From positions 85,145,087 to 85,209,086 of the forward strand of contig CM043966.1 in the NCBI GenBank assembly GCA_014529385.2: a stretch of DNA of 64,000 nt, read 5' to 3'. The notes under the pieces were generated by a model. It made no database searches and had not been told where the DNA came from. It worked only from the letters and a program-made list of their open reading frames with translations. Origin of the DNA: Adiantum capillus-veneris (lineage: Eukaryota > Streptophyta > Polypodiopsida > Polypodiales > Pteridaceae). Position numbers and translations under genes: made by a program. Of the stretch, positions 1-10,903 are shown one piece after another. Numbering within the stretch: the first letter of the stretch is position 1; every line of letters starts with the position of its first letter.

Positions 1-153
1 CAAATTGAAGATACTTGGCCACATTTTAAGAGTGAACCATGCAATTTGCGTTTGGGCATGGCAATGGATGGATTCAATCCATTTGGCTTGAGAAGCTCTT
101 CATGGAGCACTTGGCCTGTGTGCCTTGTCAATTACAACCTCCCCCAAGTGTAG
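1..153 (+). pseudogene. CACTA transposase fragment (Transposase_21 region)
   Basis: Reading from base 1, the frame encodes a piece containing NLRLGMAMDGFNPFG and WPVCLVNYNLP, then a TAG at 151-153. The same motifs occur in the intact transposase of CACTA 2 (LRLGLAMDGVNPFG, WPVVIVNYNIPPW). In CACTA families this segment belongs to the TNP2/Transposase_21 domain and holds one of the conserved acidic positions. The following sequence jumps straight to the DUF4218-like part, so several hundred codons are deleted. The 5' part of the gene is off the window. Confidence 0.8.
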
Positions 154-456
154 TGGATCTCTTCCAAGGAGATACGAGAGGAATCCATTGCAGTCGCAAG
201 GGCTAACACCATTGAGGCAATTTGCATGATTGAGAAGTATCTACCCACGAGCTACCTAACTATCCAAATGCACTTGCTCGTCCATGTAGTAGATGAGGTT
301 GTAGTGGCAAGTACAGTCCACAGCCGTTGGATGTTCTTTCTAGAGCTGTTCATGAAAACACTTAAGGGTTTTGTTCGCCAAAAAGTGCGTCCAAAGGGGA
401 GCATGGCAGAAGGATGGCTGGTGCAAGAGTCTCTTGTCTTGACGACCAAATTTTAA
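154..456 (+). pseudogene. CACTA transposase fragment (DUF4218-like region)
   Basis: Translation gives WISSKEI, then IEKYLPTSYLTIQMHLLVH, VDEV, and FMKTLKGFVRQ followed by RPKGSMAEGWLV. These match the CACTA 2 transposase segment around 25307-25590 nearly residue for residue, and are the hallmark of the DUF4218 region of plant CACTA transposases. The frame breaks after VQESLV and reaches a stop at 454-456, where the CACTA 2 protein continues with YIGEWLDGF. This is a remnant fused by deletion to the preceding fragment. Confidence 0.8.
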
Positions 457-480
457 TCCGTTTCTGACCCAAAAATGCCT

Positions 481-1598
481 CGGCTATGGAGCGATGAGGA
501 GGATGCAAGATTGGTGGAAGAGGAGCCGTAGGGGCAAGGGGTACCGAAGAAAATGGACGACGCCATGCGAGAAAAGATCATGAAGTTCTGTATACTAAAT
601 TCAGAGCCGATGAAAAAATGGCTTGAAAGGTACGAAGAAGAGAAAGAGAGACGCAATAAGGAGCGACACGATTTCAGGCGAAGCCGAACGACTAGAGGCT
701 TACCCTTGCTAGACTGTCTCGCTCCTCTACCTGAATTCCCTACAATGGCATGGTTGGACAAGACAGTGAGAGCAGCTCAACAGATCGGAGAACCCATATC
801 TCCAGAAGAGGAAGAGTTGGCTATTGGATGTGACTGGAGGCATCATACATACATGGCACTGTGGTTGCATGGAGAGCATTTCAAAACACAAAAAATTGAC
901 AGCAGAAGAAACACGTTTGACAATGGGGTAATGGTTAGTTTCATGCAAAAGAGCAGGGCTATTGCCAGAGACACGAATGAGAGCACTAGCAACCTGGATT
1001 ACTATGGTCTGGTGTCAGATATCTTGAAAATCAGCTTCAGACGGTTTGAGATGTTTTTGTTGGATGTGAAGTGGTTCAAGGTGATTACTTCTAGTCACAA
1101 TGCAACGGTACGCAGAGATGGAAACAAGTTTGTGCAGATAGATTCTACAAAGGTTTGGACAGATGCGAGCGACACGTTTGCTCTCCTCAAACATTGCGAG
1201 CAAGTGGTCTATGGATCGGACCCTCGAGAGAGACAATGGTGGTTTGTGGTTCAAGTTGCTCCAAGAAATAAACAAGTATTTGAAGGGCAAGAGCTCGTGG
1301 AGGAAAGTCGGCCAGACGACACAAATACTACTGTGACATTAGATGAGATGGACGAAGGTATGACAGAGAAGCTGACAGATATATGAGGGATGATGCAGAC
1401 GAGACAGATATGACACTTGTAGATGAAGATGCAATGGATGAAGACAATCCGCCAGAACGAGTTGGGGTAGAGTTATGTCTGCAGTTAGAGATAGACGATG
1501 ATACAGTGCAAGATCTTATCGATGATGCCTCACTAGTCGAGGCCTGTAAGTGTTTGTGTGAAGATGTTGATTTAAAATTAAGCTCTTTCTTAATTTAA
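481..1598 (+). pseudogene. CACTA transposase C-terminal part (DUF4216-like) with acidic tail
   Basis: An open stretch at 553-1386 encodes about 277 residues. It includes a charged linker, a segment aligning with CACTA 2 exons 4-6 (for example NATVRRDGNKFVQIDSTK against NATVRRGESGFLEVDSTK), and the tryptophan-rich end WWFVVQVAPR (WWYVIEVAPR in CACTA 2), typical of DUF4216. It ends at a stop at 1384-1386. A second frame at 1383-1598 continues with an acidic tail like the C-terminus of the CACTA 2 protein, suggesting a frameshift. Oddly, this copy runs continuously through the two positions where CACTA 2 has introns (25997-26076 and 26440-26520). It is not functional by itself. Confidence 0.75.
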
Positions 1599-1639
1599 AC
1601 AAAGGTGTTCTTACGCTTTATTTTACTTTCTTTGTGCAG

Positions 1640-2790
1640 GACTTTAGTATGGCAGACCAGTCGCCAGATCTCGTTTCTATGAGTGAGGATGTATTTATGG
1701 GCTTCATCACACGGATGACGCCCAGACAGATGACAGATGCGTCTCAGTATTGGATAGCTAGAGGTACGGGTATCACGCCTCCGGGCTTCACACTCGAGGG
1801 TCTGACGCCTATGGGGGGGGATGCCTATGGATAAGACGCCTGCGAGGTCTCCCATCATGGACGCTTTGACACCTAGGGATACGGTAGAGGCGGGTACGTC
1901 ATCATCTCCGCAACACAGGCGCACTTGTCGATCTCGATGATCGTCAGGTGGAGGTGGTGGTTGCTGTGGAGGAGGGTCCACAGATGCTTTGACCCCTCCT
2001 CACTCACGACCCTCGTCCTACCTAGGCACACCTCTCGACACACCTCTTAGCACACCTCGGACACCTTGGGGGGCACATGATCCTAGTGCCTCCAAGGTCT
2101 ATACTATACAGGCAAATGGACAGGTTGACATGGATAATCGGGACTGAGATGAGACAGCAGGTTCGCCAGCTCGCGGAGCTACAGTTTTCTACCACCATTA
2201 TGATGTCTTAGCCTGATCAGGATCGCAGCAAAGTCAATTATATAGTGGAGACCATTATGAGAGAGTATCAGCCTGCTCCGGGTTCAGAGGAGCTTCCGAG
2301 GAGGTGGATCACGAATGTTGCACGGGACACCGTGAAACATCGTCGAGATGCAGCTCGTCGGGCTTTCAGGCAGGGCTCGTCGAAGCCTTCGAGCATCTCA
2401 CACGAGACGTGGCAGTAGATCAGGGAGGATGAGCAGACAGTGGACACGAGGTTCAGACAGCAACGTCAGGCCACGGAGGTACGACAGATGACCAGGGACA
2501 CATCTCATCTTGCCAGCGGAGGCTTCAACACCTTTCGCTATGAGTTTGTGAGTTTTCAGTCCAATCCTAGCTATGGCGTTTTTTAAAAAAAAGCAATGAA
2601 TCATGTATTCTTAATTACTTTGGTTTTTGTATAAATGCAGAATCTTGCAATGCATCGAGCCCTGACACGCCAAGAGGAGACAGAAAGATATCAGAGAGGC
2701 ATTTATGAAGTATTGAATGATCTTGCTGCTGGCAGGAGAGCCTATAGACTGGGAGGCCTTAGAGTCTCGCTGATCAATTGAGGTGAGACG
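1640..2790 (+). pseudogene. TNPA-like second gene of CACTA 1, broken
   Basis: After a clear 3' splice site (TTTGTGCAG at 1631-1639) a frame opens with a Met-Ala-Asp-Gln start at 1650 and stops at 1834. Further blocks in other frames (about 2215-2550) are rich in Arg/Gln and include YIVETIMREYQ and RDTVKHRRDAARRAF, in the position where CACTA 2 has its Pro/Thr-rich TNPA-like protein. Splice-like junctions remain near 2549 (GAGTTT then GTGAGT) and at 2630-2640 (AAATGCAG). Homology to the CACTA 2 second gene rests mainly on position and composition, so the call is moderate. Several frameshifts and stops exclude a working protein. Confidence 0.5.
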
Positions 2791-2965
2791 TTTGATCGAG
2801 ACAAATAATATGTGTGAGTTGACTTAATTAATTAAGTATATGTGAAGTAATATCTTACTAATTTTGTGACTTGTCCCTTTATGTGTAGGTTGTGACGCAC
2901 GAGTCATCAGTGGATTTCTATATATGTTTTGTGAGACACAGACACATCTCTATGTTTCTTTCTTG

Positions 2966-3195
2966 TATAGACATGGTTATGGTTATTGTTTATTGTTTAT
3001 GGATGTTATGGTTATGGTTATGTTTAACTTTATGGTTATGTTTAACTTTATGGTTATGGTTATGGTTATTGTTCTGTTTATGGTTTTGATCAATATGGTT
3101 ATGGTTATGGTTTTAATTTGGTTATGTTTTTGCACAAAGTTCGTTATATATGAAGTTCGTTATGGTTATGGTTTTTATTTGGTTATGGTTTTGCA
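2966..3195. repeat. Degenerate TTATGG hexamer repeat
   Basis: The region is dominated by variants of TTATGG / ATGGTT, with interruptions such as TTTAACTTTATGG. It lies between the second gene of CACTA 1 and its 3' inverted repeat. Open frames here are only translations of the repeat. The unit is not a plant telomere unit. Confidence 0.8.
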
Positions 3196-3365
3196 CAAAG
3201 TTCGTTTCATTTCTTCCATCAAGTTATGCCTTAAATCTCATGTGAGATCCTACATGGATATCATGTAGGAGGCGTATACATATGGTTTTTTTTGAAAAGT
3301 TAAACGAAGGGAACTCTGCCGAAATGTTTGCGGGAGCACAGTTGATTTTGGTGCTGCTCGCTTTC

Positions 3366-3447
3366 TTGGGCAGAGGACAGGCAGTCTGGTTGTGGTTGTG
3401 TCCATCTTTTCACTGGGCACAGGCCAGGCTGCCTGTCCTCTGCCCAA
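3366..3447. repeat. Inverted repeat (hairpin) near the CACTA 1 3' end
   Basis: Arms 3366-3389 and 3424-3447 are 24 bp each and complementary at 23 of 24 positions (left arm begins TTGGGCAGAGGACAGGCAG), with a 34-bp loop. An A/T-rich tract (TAATTTTTTTTT) follows at once, then the subterminal repeats. CACTA 2 has a hairpin in the same relative place (28836-28864). Confidence 0.85.
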
Positions 3448-3464
3448 TAATTTTTTTTTCTCAT

Positions 3465-3625
3465 ATGGTCGTCGATATACGTATCGATACAGGCATCGAA
3501 AACAATGCTTTTCGACGTTGATATCGATGCGTATTTCGACGGTTTCATAGTGACGTAGATTTCGACGCAGTTTTCGACGGCTCGCATCGAAATCTGCGTC
3601 GAAGGCACCTGTTTTTGTTGTAGTG
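3465..3625. repeat. CACTA 1 subterminal repeats and 3' terminal inverted repeat
   Basis: Short motifs around TCGACG / CATCGAAA / TTTCGACG recur in both orientations, for example TTTCGACGCAG and its inverse CTGCGTCGAA. The block ends TTGTTGTAGTG at 3615-3625. In CACTA elements such arrays are transposase-binding sites. Confidence 0.75.
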
Positions 3626-5280
3626 TTAAAAATTAAGTCTTATTTAACACACATACTAAACTCTAGGGTAAGGAATAAGCTATGCCCATAAAGATGCACA
3701 AATAGTTTGACAATATTGTAGTGATTGGATGAATTAGTTAGAGAGCCATTCATGGCTAATACATGTGATTAATGAGCTTAATTAGAGTAGCACAAGCTAC
3801 AAGAGAGAGAGTTGCTACAAACTAGAGAGCTTGATTCATGCAAGGTGGATAATGTGTGTATGTGGATGCTCTTAAATAGAGCCAAATGGAATTTCCACAT
3901 AGACACAAGTGACATCACTAGATGCCTTATCTTCCACATAGGAAGTTGACTAGGCTTTCCACATCACTTTCACATGGGTTTGCACACATGGTTGGACACA
4001 TAGGATGCTTACATGGAGAGGGGTTTCACAAAGGTGAGAGGTGCTACAATGCCCGCACCCCAACAATCCTACCCTTGTGGGTATTGTTGCACATAACACA
4101 CAAGATTGAGCACTCAGACAAATAGACTCCCATTATTCACACAAAGGACAATGAAGGCACACAATTTACTTCCCTCACACTAGTAGGTGGTAGGCACACA
4201 CAAGCTTTCCCTACACAAATAGCGATAAGCACACAAGTCTCCCACACAAAAGGGTAGACACAAGCTTCCCTACACAAAAAAAGGTTTTGGCACATAAACT
4301 GAGTGCTCACTTATACATTCACAGGGTTATCTTATTTGGAGGATCTTCTCCCCCACACGTCTGAAATTGTTGTTTGATGTTGTTGTGACCTTTTCCATGA
4401 CACTGATGTTGTTGGTTGTTTGTTGATTTTCTTTACTCTTTGGGGATGTTGTTGACCTTGCCTTAGATGTTGCAACATAGGAGACTAATGCATTGGTAGG
4501 CATGTCATACACAATAATGATGGTGCGTATGAATTTTATGGCCTTTAAGGAAGGTCTTATCACCAGTAGGATGACAATATCTAGTACTCTTACGATCACC
4601 ATAAGTACAAAGGCATAGACATATACATACATCTCATGTGTGATGTCAAAATGGTGCATAATGAGGTAGAGGTGCTTACAATTATGTTGGTGCACGCAAA
4701 TAAAAGAGCTCCTAGGCAAATAAAACAATGCACACGAGCAAGGAATAATAAACCTCTTAATGAAAAATAAAAACCCCTCAAGGACTAATAAATAAGCTCC
4801 TTTGATGCTTGGTGAATGATGAACAAAGCAGAGCACATACACGAGCAGCTGCTAGCTCTAGCCACTGGTGGCACCTATCAGGTCGCTAGCTGATTGAAAG
4901 CTGGATGAATTGTAGGTTGATGTGGAGCACATAGAAAATGGCCACCATTCAGTTGGCAATGATCATTCATGAGCAATCAAATTGGTCGATCAAATCAATG
5001 CGACTCAACTGTGATAGTTTTCATTCGGTGGTCTCGTTTGATGATTCTGTTTAGAGCCAACTCAAAAGTTAAAGATGATTAAGTACTTTGAAATCCTCTC
5101 AATTAATTCCACCCTAGATTGTCCAATTTGCCTGCAAGGCCAATTTTGTTGTTCTAGGGGTGGCTCCCACACACTTTAATGCAAATGGATGCACACACAT
5201 CTAAAATTAATGGCTCCCACACACTTTAATGCAAATGCATGCACACACACACATCCAAAATTAGTACGTGTGATTAGTGG
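3626..5280. other. Intergenic stretch without recognisable gene
   Basis: I see no supported coding sequence. Part of it (4140-4320) is rich in short CACACAAG / TTCCCTACACAA repeats. A 171-codon minus-strand frame at 4327-4842 lacks any recognisable domain and has low-complexity hydrophobic composition, so I do not call it. The stretch is probably degraded retroelement sequence, but nothing in it proves that. Confidence 0.5.
5161..5262. repeat. Two tandem copies of a 50-bp unit
   Basis: The sequence beginning TGGCTCCCACACACTTTAAT at 5161 recurs at 5211, a period of 50 bp. The second copy carries a slightly longer CA run. Confidence 0.85.
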
Positions 5281-5295
5281 TGCTAATCTCAACCA

Positions 5296-6061
5296 AATCT
5301 AGAACAAGAATATGTTCCCATCTTGAAGCAAGCTCATGTCGCGCAAACAGGTGGACATTTCTCAACTGAGACTACAGCTAAAGCCATAATGATGTCAGGT
5401 CTTTGGTGGCCAATATTGTTTGGTGATGCTAAAGAGTTTGTAAAACGATGTAATGAATGCCAAAGGGCGAAGCCACTAATCAAAAGAGATAGCATACCAT
5501 TATGACCCATGATGGGAGCGAGAGTCTTTGCTAAGTGGGGAATTGATTTTATTGGCCCGATAAATCCACCCGCTTACATAACTCATGCCCAATATATTAT
5601 AGTGGCAACAGACTATTAGATCAAGTGGGTAGCAACTAAGGCGACAATAAAAAATGATGCACGTACAACTGCTAAGTTCTTGTGTATTTTTGGTTTTAGA
5701 AGATATGGGCTAACTATTGAAATAGTAAGTGATAGAGGAGTAAATCTTGTTCAATGCAACCATTGAATATCTTTTAGATGAATTCATGGTGATTCATAGA
5801 AAATCAGCTCCCTATAATCCTCAGGCCAATGGTCAAGCGGAGAGCACCAATAAAATTTTGTGTGCTACCCTTACCACAATAGTTGGCAAATCTAAAGCAG
5901 ATTGGGAAATGAAATTGCACTCAATAATTTGGGCTTATTGTGTAGCTTACAAAACAAGCATAGGAACTACACCTTTTCCGGTAGATGAAATATTAGAGTG
6001 GACCACATGGTGTTTTGTTCTAGCACAAGATATGCATCAATTATCTGCTAGGGGTAGCTGA
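5296..6061 (+). pseudogene. Ty3-type integrase fragment
   Basis: The first frame (5323-5505) encodes the H2C2 zinc-binding module: HVAQTGGHFS, WWP and CNECQRAKP. A second frame (about 5509-5745) carries the start of the catalytic core, WGIDFIGPI then IIVATDY with a stop, then EIVSDRG. A third (5747-6061) carries SAPYNPQANGQAESTNK with the catalytic Glu context. The three frames form one integrase broken by an in-frame stop and a frameshift near 5745. No LTR or other pol domain is adjacent, so this is an isolated fragment. Confidence 0.85.
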
Positions 6062-6890
6062 TCTCAAATTGTTCCTTTCGTTTTAATAAAACTGCATGGA
6101 TCTTTTTCCCTTCCTTCCAATTAAGATGATCACGATTAAACTCTTCTCGTATAGGCTTGTTAAGATCAACACTTCAACTCAATATTGGCTGTACTTTGCA
6201 TGAAAACCTCTTACACTTTCCTCTAGCTTGTGTGCCTTTGTAGTACATGCTCTTGCTTCTTCACATGAAATTCTTGCCCTTGTGGTTGTGTTAAGTATGA
6301 CATATGTGTCCAATCCAACTTGAATGTATAATGAAGGTATGAATCATCATGTGGAAATTAACACCAAAAGGCTTCAAATGCATAATCTAGAATAAAAGAA
6401 CACCAACGACACCACATCTACGGAATTAATTGCTCAGTATGTAGGTATAACATGTGTATGTAGGTATAACATGTGTATGTAGGTATAACATGTCGGCAAC
6501 CCCACGCCTTACACAAGCACATCTCTCTCATCCACTCCCACACGTCCAAAGCCACACCATACATTGAATTGCTTCATGCACATTCTCTTATATTATATAC
6601 ATGCCACAGCCGCACGAAAAAAATGCAGAGAAAGAAGAGGCATCAATTAGTGAGTTGAAAAAAGTATTAGGAAGAAGAGATCAAATCAAGAGCATGTCCC
6701 CACACGAAACCCAACATTGATGCCACTTTAACTAAATATTAGCAGAGAGCTTGAAAGTAGCTAGACATGTAGGAAGATGAAAACAAGATAGCAAATGTGA
6801 CTCTAGATGGACTGATCGTATTAAATTATCAATCGACAAGAGATTATAAATAGAAAATTTTTTAGGGTTTTGCTAGTGTGTATGCTCAGA
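6062..6890. other. Stretch without gene between two Ty3 fragments
   Basis: No supported coding sequence, RNA gene or LTR boundary is visible. It contains the small tandem repeat listed at 6437-6493. Confidence 0.5.
6437..6493. repeat. Three tandem copies of a 19-bp unit
   Basis: The unit GTATGTAGGTATAACATGT starts at 6437, 6456 and 6475 and is identical in all three copies, so the duplication looks recent. Confidence 0.9.
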
Positions 6891-6892
6891 TC

Positions 6893-7240
6893 ATTTGAAG
6901 CGTTTGGGTCTTCACCCCTTTTCTTGGAAAGTTTGTCAAAGGTTTCATAGATGATTTTTGTGTATATAGCTCAATAAAAGAACATGTTCACAAGCTAGAA
7001 ATGACTTTTGCAAGGTATGATGAATGTGGGGGTCAGTTAAACCCAAAGAAATATCATTTGGCACAGCCTAGAGTGAAGCTTCTTGGGCATGTGATTTCAG
7101 ATAATGGAATTGAGGTAGATCGAGAGGAAGGGGAAGCTTTGTTATTGCTATCATCTCCAAAAGATACAAAACATCTAGCTACTTTCATTCAGAAGGTTAT
7201 CAACAAAATTCCTCTTTTTCATCGTGGTGATCAACCATAG
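6893..7240 (+). pseudogene. Ty3-type reverse transcriptase fragment
   Basis: Translation gives FLGKFVKGFIDDFCVYSS, in which FIDD stands for the usual YxDD/FIDD polymerase site. Downstream comes the thumb/connection segment CGGQLNPKKYHL and VKLLGHVISDNGIEVD, typical of plant Ty3 elements. The frame stops at 7238-7240, inside the connection to RNase H. Because it lies downstream of an integrase fragment on the same strand, the order is wrong for one element, so the two pieces come from different insertions or a rearrangement. Confidence 0.8.
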
Positions 7241-7695
7241 CGGTGGTGTGAAGAAGCGAAGAAGAAGAAGAAGATCGGCAGTCAATTTTTACGTTATTCT
7301 ACACAAGGGTGAGTCCAAGCTTTTTCAAGGCTTCACCATATAAAGGATTTCCTCCTCATTCACCCCTCTTTTCTCAACAATTCAGCTCATTCTATGACTT
7401 GTAAATGTATCATTAACGTTTTTTAGTGATTACTAACACTAACTACTAATCTTTTGTTATAAATTGCACCCACTCTACTCTACCTTGGAGTAGGCAGCCA
7501 CACACAAGTAAATTCACTCACTCCTCTAAAGCATCTCTCATTTCACCTCAATAATTCTCTCCTCTTGAGCCCACATCCATGTGGCTCAAGGGATAGGAGA
7601 GCCCCATTCTCATAAGGAGATATAAAGTACTCCATAAACATGTTTTCCATATAAATGATCATTAGGCAATAATCCTAATAACAACTCTCCTCACC

Positions 7696-7703
7696 TATAA
7701 ATA
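7696..7703 (+). promoter_or_regulatory. TATA box, probably of a degraded LTR promoter
   Basis: TATAAATA follows CTCACC and precedes a C-rich leader-like tract, the classic plant TATA context. No intact gene follows, so it is more likely a retroelement promoter remnant than a host promoter. Confidence 0.4.
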
Positions 7704-8244
7704 GTGCCCCTTCTCCTTTGTAAAAATCATCATCTCTACACTAGCTATTGTGCGTTATGTTTGAGTGTAGCACACATTGTTCTCCACCTTAGTTGTAAGG
7801 AGAGAGAGTAAGCTCTCTATACATCATCACCCTTAGTGCATAGAAAAGCTCAAACTACATGGAGTTTTGAGAGGATGTGAGTGAGTTATACTTTCTCCCA
7901 TCACGATTGTATCCACTCGCTATATTAATAATTGATATCTTGGGTGCAATTATTTTCCAAAGGCTCCTGCTTCACCTCCCAAATTGGCTTGGCAAATTCA
8001 TCCACTCCCACAAGGTGATTCGTTCATTGAAGGTTGCTTGTGTTGCTGTTTGTGCTTGAGGATTCTTTGTTGTTGGTATTGTGTGGCTACCATTGTAAGA
8101 GGTGTATGGTGAGAGGGCTCCCATAACCATAAGACAATGTGCAAGCAATGATATAACCAATCTTGACTGTGGTTGCTTGAATCTCCTTCAAGCTCTTGGT
8201 CCTTTCACAAGTAAATCATTAAGGTTGAAGCTACGTTTTTCACA

Positions 8245-8247
<3 letters not shown>

Positions 8248-8331
<84 letters not shown>
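8248..8331. repeat. (TC)42 microsatellite
   Basis: Uninterrupted TC dinucleotide for 84 bp, the longest such tract in the window. Confidence 0.97.
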
Positions 8332-8337
<6 letters not shown>

Positions 8338-9064
8338 GGCATGTAGGTGTACCCTCTCCTTTGCTCTGAGGCCCCCCTTTGTGGGATAAATGCTAGGCAC
8401 ATGGCACATTGCTCCATCCTCCCCAACTTCCCCAAACCCAAACCTGAAATTTGTCCTTCTTCCCCAAACTGGAAAGAACTTCCCAATGCATAACTTGCTG
8501 CCCCGAACTCCAAATGATATGCCGTAACTCACGATCCGGAGCCCACGCTCCTCGCTACCACCAAAAATGGTAAACTCATCATTTTCAAGCTAGGCTCATT
8601 ATACCAACCCACTTACCAACAACCACGTGCACATGCCCCGCTGCCTTCCAAGCAAGGCATGCCGCCCCACTTGAAATGCACATAACTTGCAATATATAAA
8701 CCCAAACAATGTATAGTAAAGCATGGTTTGAAGTTCATATCCAAGACCTTCTCCAGCATTTACAAGAGCATGATTTTCCACCCAATCACAACACTACTAT
8801 TCATGGCAAACCAACATACCGTAGCAACATGATTTCCACACATAAACGCCAATATGTACAAATGTACATGACCTTCCATCTGGCATCTTTCTTGGCCACC
8901 CTAACAAACATATATACATGTTCAAAGCCCACTCATAAAACTAACTAAAGTGACTGGCGGCGGCCAACAATACCACACAAAAAAACCACACATATTAGCC
9001 CCCCCAACTAGCATGGAGCACTTTCAAGTGTTCCAGGCATGCATTGTAGCATCACATAATCCTT

Positions 9065-9960
9065 GTGACATAAGGCTTGAGCCTGATACCATTGACTCAA
9101 GCCTTATGTACCTTCCCATCAACATCCATCAGCTGATAACTGCCATTATCAAATATCTCCTTTATGACAAACGGACCCTCCTATCTCAGTTTAAACTTTG
9201 TTTGGAAAGTAGAGTCCAAAGCACTGCTATGCCTCATCACCAGCATCCCTTTGTGCATTCCTTTCTCCTTGATCTTCTCATTAAACAAATCAGTCCTCCT
9301 TTGACCCAAACATTCATAAAAGCCAATAGCATTTTCTCTATCCAACAACAACGTATGCATAGAAACCAGCCTCTCCTTGACACGATCATCTTCAGCCATA
9401 CTATGCTTCAAAATAAACTCCAAAGAAGGCAACATAATATTGATTGGGAGTACACATTTCTCACCATAAACCAAGTGAAAAGGCGTAAACCCTATAACAG
9501 ACTTCTGTGTGACTCTACATGCCCACAATGCCCTCTCCAAGTACATATCCCAATCTTTAGACCGTTATTCCACAAGCTTAACCAACATTTTTTGCAGAAC
9601 CCCATTAAAAGCTTCCACCAATCCATTGCATTGGGGATGATAAGGAGTAGAGAACCTATGTTTGATTTCTAACTTTTCTACCAAGTCTGCCATAAGATCA
9701 CTTCTGAATTCTCTACCTTGATCACTCACAAGCTCCAAAGGCACTCCAAACCTGCAACAAATGCAATCAAACACAAAATTCCCAACGTCTTTTGTAGTAG
9801 CTCCCCTGCTAGCTTTTGCCTCTGGCCACCTGGTCATATAATCCAGTGCACTAAGTATGTAATGCTTACCATTTTTCATCCCTGGGAATGGCCCAATCAC
9901 ATCAAAACCCCATTTTTCAAATGGCCCATAACTCACTATATGCTTCATTAGTTAAGGCAT
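9065..9960 (-). pseudogene. Integrase core and C-terminal module (minus element)
   Basis: The frame 9948-9565 encodes WGFDVIGPFPG, YILSALDYMTRWPEAK, LELVSDQGREF and STPYHPQCNGLVEAFNG, which supply both core Asp residues and the Glu. A shift leads to the frame at 9546-9181 with LERALWACRVTQKS, GFTPFHLVYG and the C-terminal helices. Beyond the stop, EEGPFVIKEIF and LMDVDGK, read through to about 9065, form the GPF module. At least two lesions separate the parts. Confidence 0.85.
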
Positions 9961-10116
9961 CAACCTTCTTTTTTGAAACATTTGGCATTCATGGTAGCTT
10001 CTACATCAATGCACAATATCCCTATTCATACTGGGCCACATAATTTGGTTTCAAAACCTTTCTCCGTGTAGGTTCCACACCAAAATGTCCGCCACATCCT
10101 TCCTCATGATAGGCTT

Positions 10117-10752
10117 TCAAGCAACAGAAATTTCATCATACCAAAGCACTCTCCTAATAACACCATCCACTCCTTTATGAAACAGATGCTCACCAATCAA
10201 AACATACCTCAAAGTTCTTTTGGTGATGGCACGCCTTTGCTTGGAATTCAGCTCCTTCCTCGCAAAACCTATTTGTAACACATGCTCTTCTTCATGGAGA
10301 GACTCCCTTCCAAGATACTTTGGCTCAAGAAGTTTCAAAGCATGTAAATCCTTCACAAACACACCTTCTACTAGTTCATGTGCCCTCACATTTTTATCTC
10401 TAGGTACATGCCGAATTTGAAAGGCAATAAATGACTTCAACAACTTTCTCACCTTAAAGAACCAACCTTTCATGCCCTCTTTGTTGACCTTCCAAGTACC
10501 TTGTACCTGTCTTATGATGAGCATCGCATCACCTTTAATCAAAAGCCTTTTAATATGTCTCCTCACACATTCTTCCAACCCGAAGTATAAGCTGGCATAC
10601 TTTGCTTCATTGTTGGACCTCACATCCACTTCTCGGTTGCCATACCAAACTTCCATACCATTTTTGTCCATTAAAAAAAAACCAATTGCTGCCTTGTTAA
10701 CACTTCTTTTGAATGCACCATCAAAATATAACGTACCTTCCACATCTTGCAA
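10117..10752 (-). pseudogene. Second (acquired) RNase H domain, minus element
   Basis: This open stretch of 211 codons encodes LYFDGAFKRSVNKAAIGFF, NNEAKYASLYFGLEE and LLIKGDAMLIIRQVQG, giving the Asp, Glu and Asp of an RNase HI active site. The fourth position, usually Ala-Asp in the NxxAD motif, reads RAHELV, so the fourth acidic residue is His. The C-terminal part leads to the integrase zinc module, which has in-frame stops between 10117 and 9950. It would act in reverse transcription by degrading RNA in RNA-DNA hybrids. Confidence 0.82.
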
Positions 10753-10903
10753 CTCCTAGTGTATTGTCGAAGCAGGAACAATCTTCTTCTCCACTTCTTT
10801 CTTTGTATCCTTCTTGACATTTATTTCTTTGAAGGTAAGCATATCAGCCATATTTGCACGTACACTTTCTTCTTTGACAAAGGTGATATCAAATTGTTGC
10901 AAC

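Larger units (their letters stand above)
1..3625 (+). mobile_element. CACTA (En/Spm) element 1, right part, decayed
   Basis: The block holds transposase fragments in the usual CACTA order (Transposase_21-like, DUF4218-like, DUF4216-like), then a broken second gene, then a subterminal repeat zone. It ends at 3625 with the 3' terminus TTGTTGTAGTG, the inverse of CACTACAACAA, the canonical CACTA terminus. The left end lies outside the window. The transposase carries an internal deletion, frameshifts and stops, so it cannot encode an active protein. The equivalent parts of CACTA 2 (20962-29100) are intact and serve as the reference. The 3-bp target duplication cannot be tested because only one end is present. 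Confidence 0.85.
7241..9060. other. Non-coding stretch, probably LTR-derived in part
   Basis: No gene is supported. Around 7690-8050 the sequence resembles a plant LTR: a TATA box, a transcribed-leader-like tract and short CT-rich blocks. I could not place LTR borders or a primer-binding site. It also holds the long CT microsatellite at 8248-8331. Frames overlapping that tract are repeat translations. Confidence 0.4.

Noticed and set aside
2966-3195. Interstitial telomere tract
   Set aside because: The unit is TTATGG with variants, not the plant telomere unit TTTAGGG.
2892-3268. Frames of Met/Val/Trp/Leu composition
   Set aside because: Direct reading of the TTATGG repeat; no protein-like complexity.
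4327-4842. 171-codon minus-strand frame
   Set aside because: Hydrophobic, low-complexity composition with no domain, splice context or homologous copy in the window; it fits chance in AT-rich DNA.
8102-8532. Frames on both strands through the CT microsatellite
   Set aside because: They consist of Ser-Leu or Arg-Glu dipeptide runs produced by the repeat.
8950-9672. 240-codon plus-strand frame
   Set aside because: Exactly antisense to the recognisable integrase of the minus-strand Tat element.
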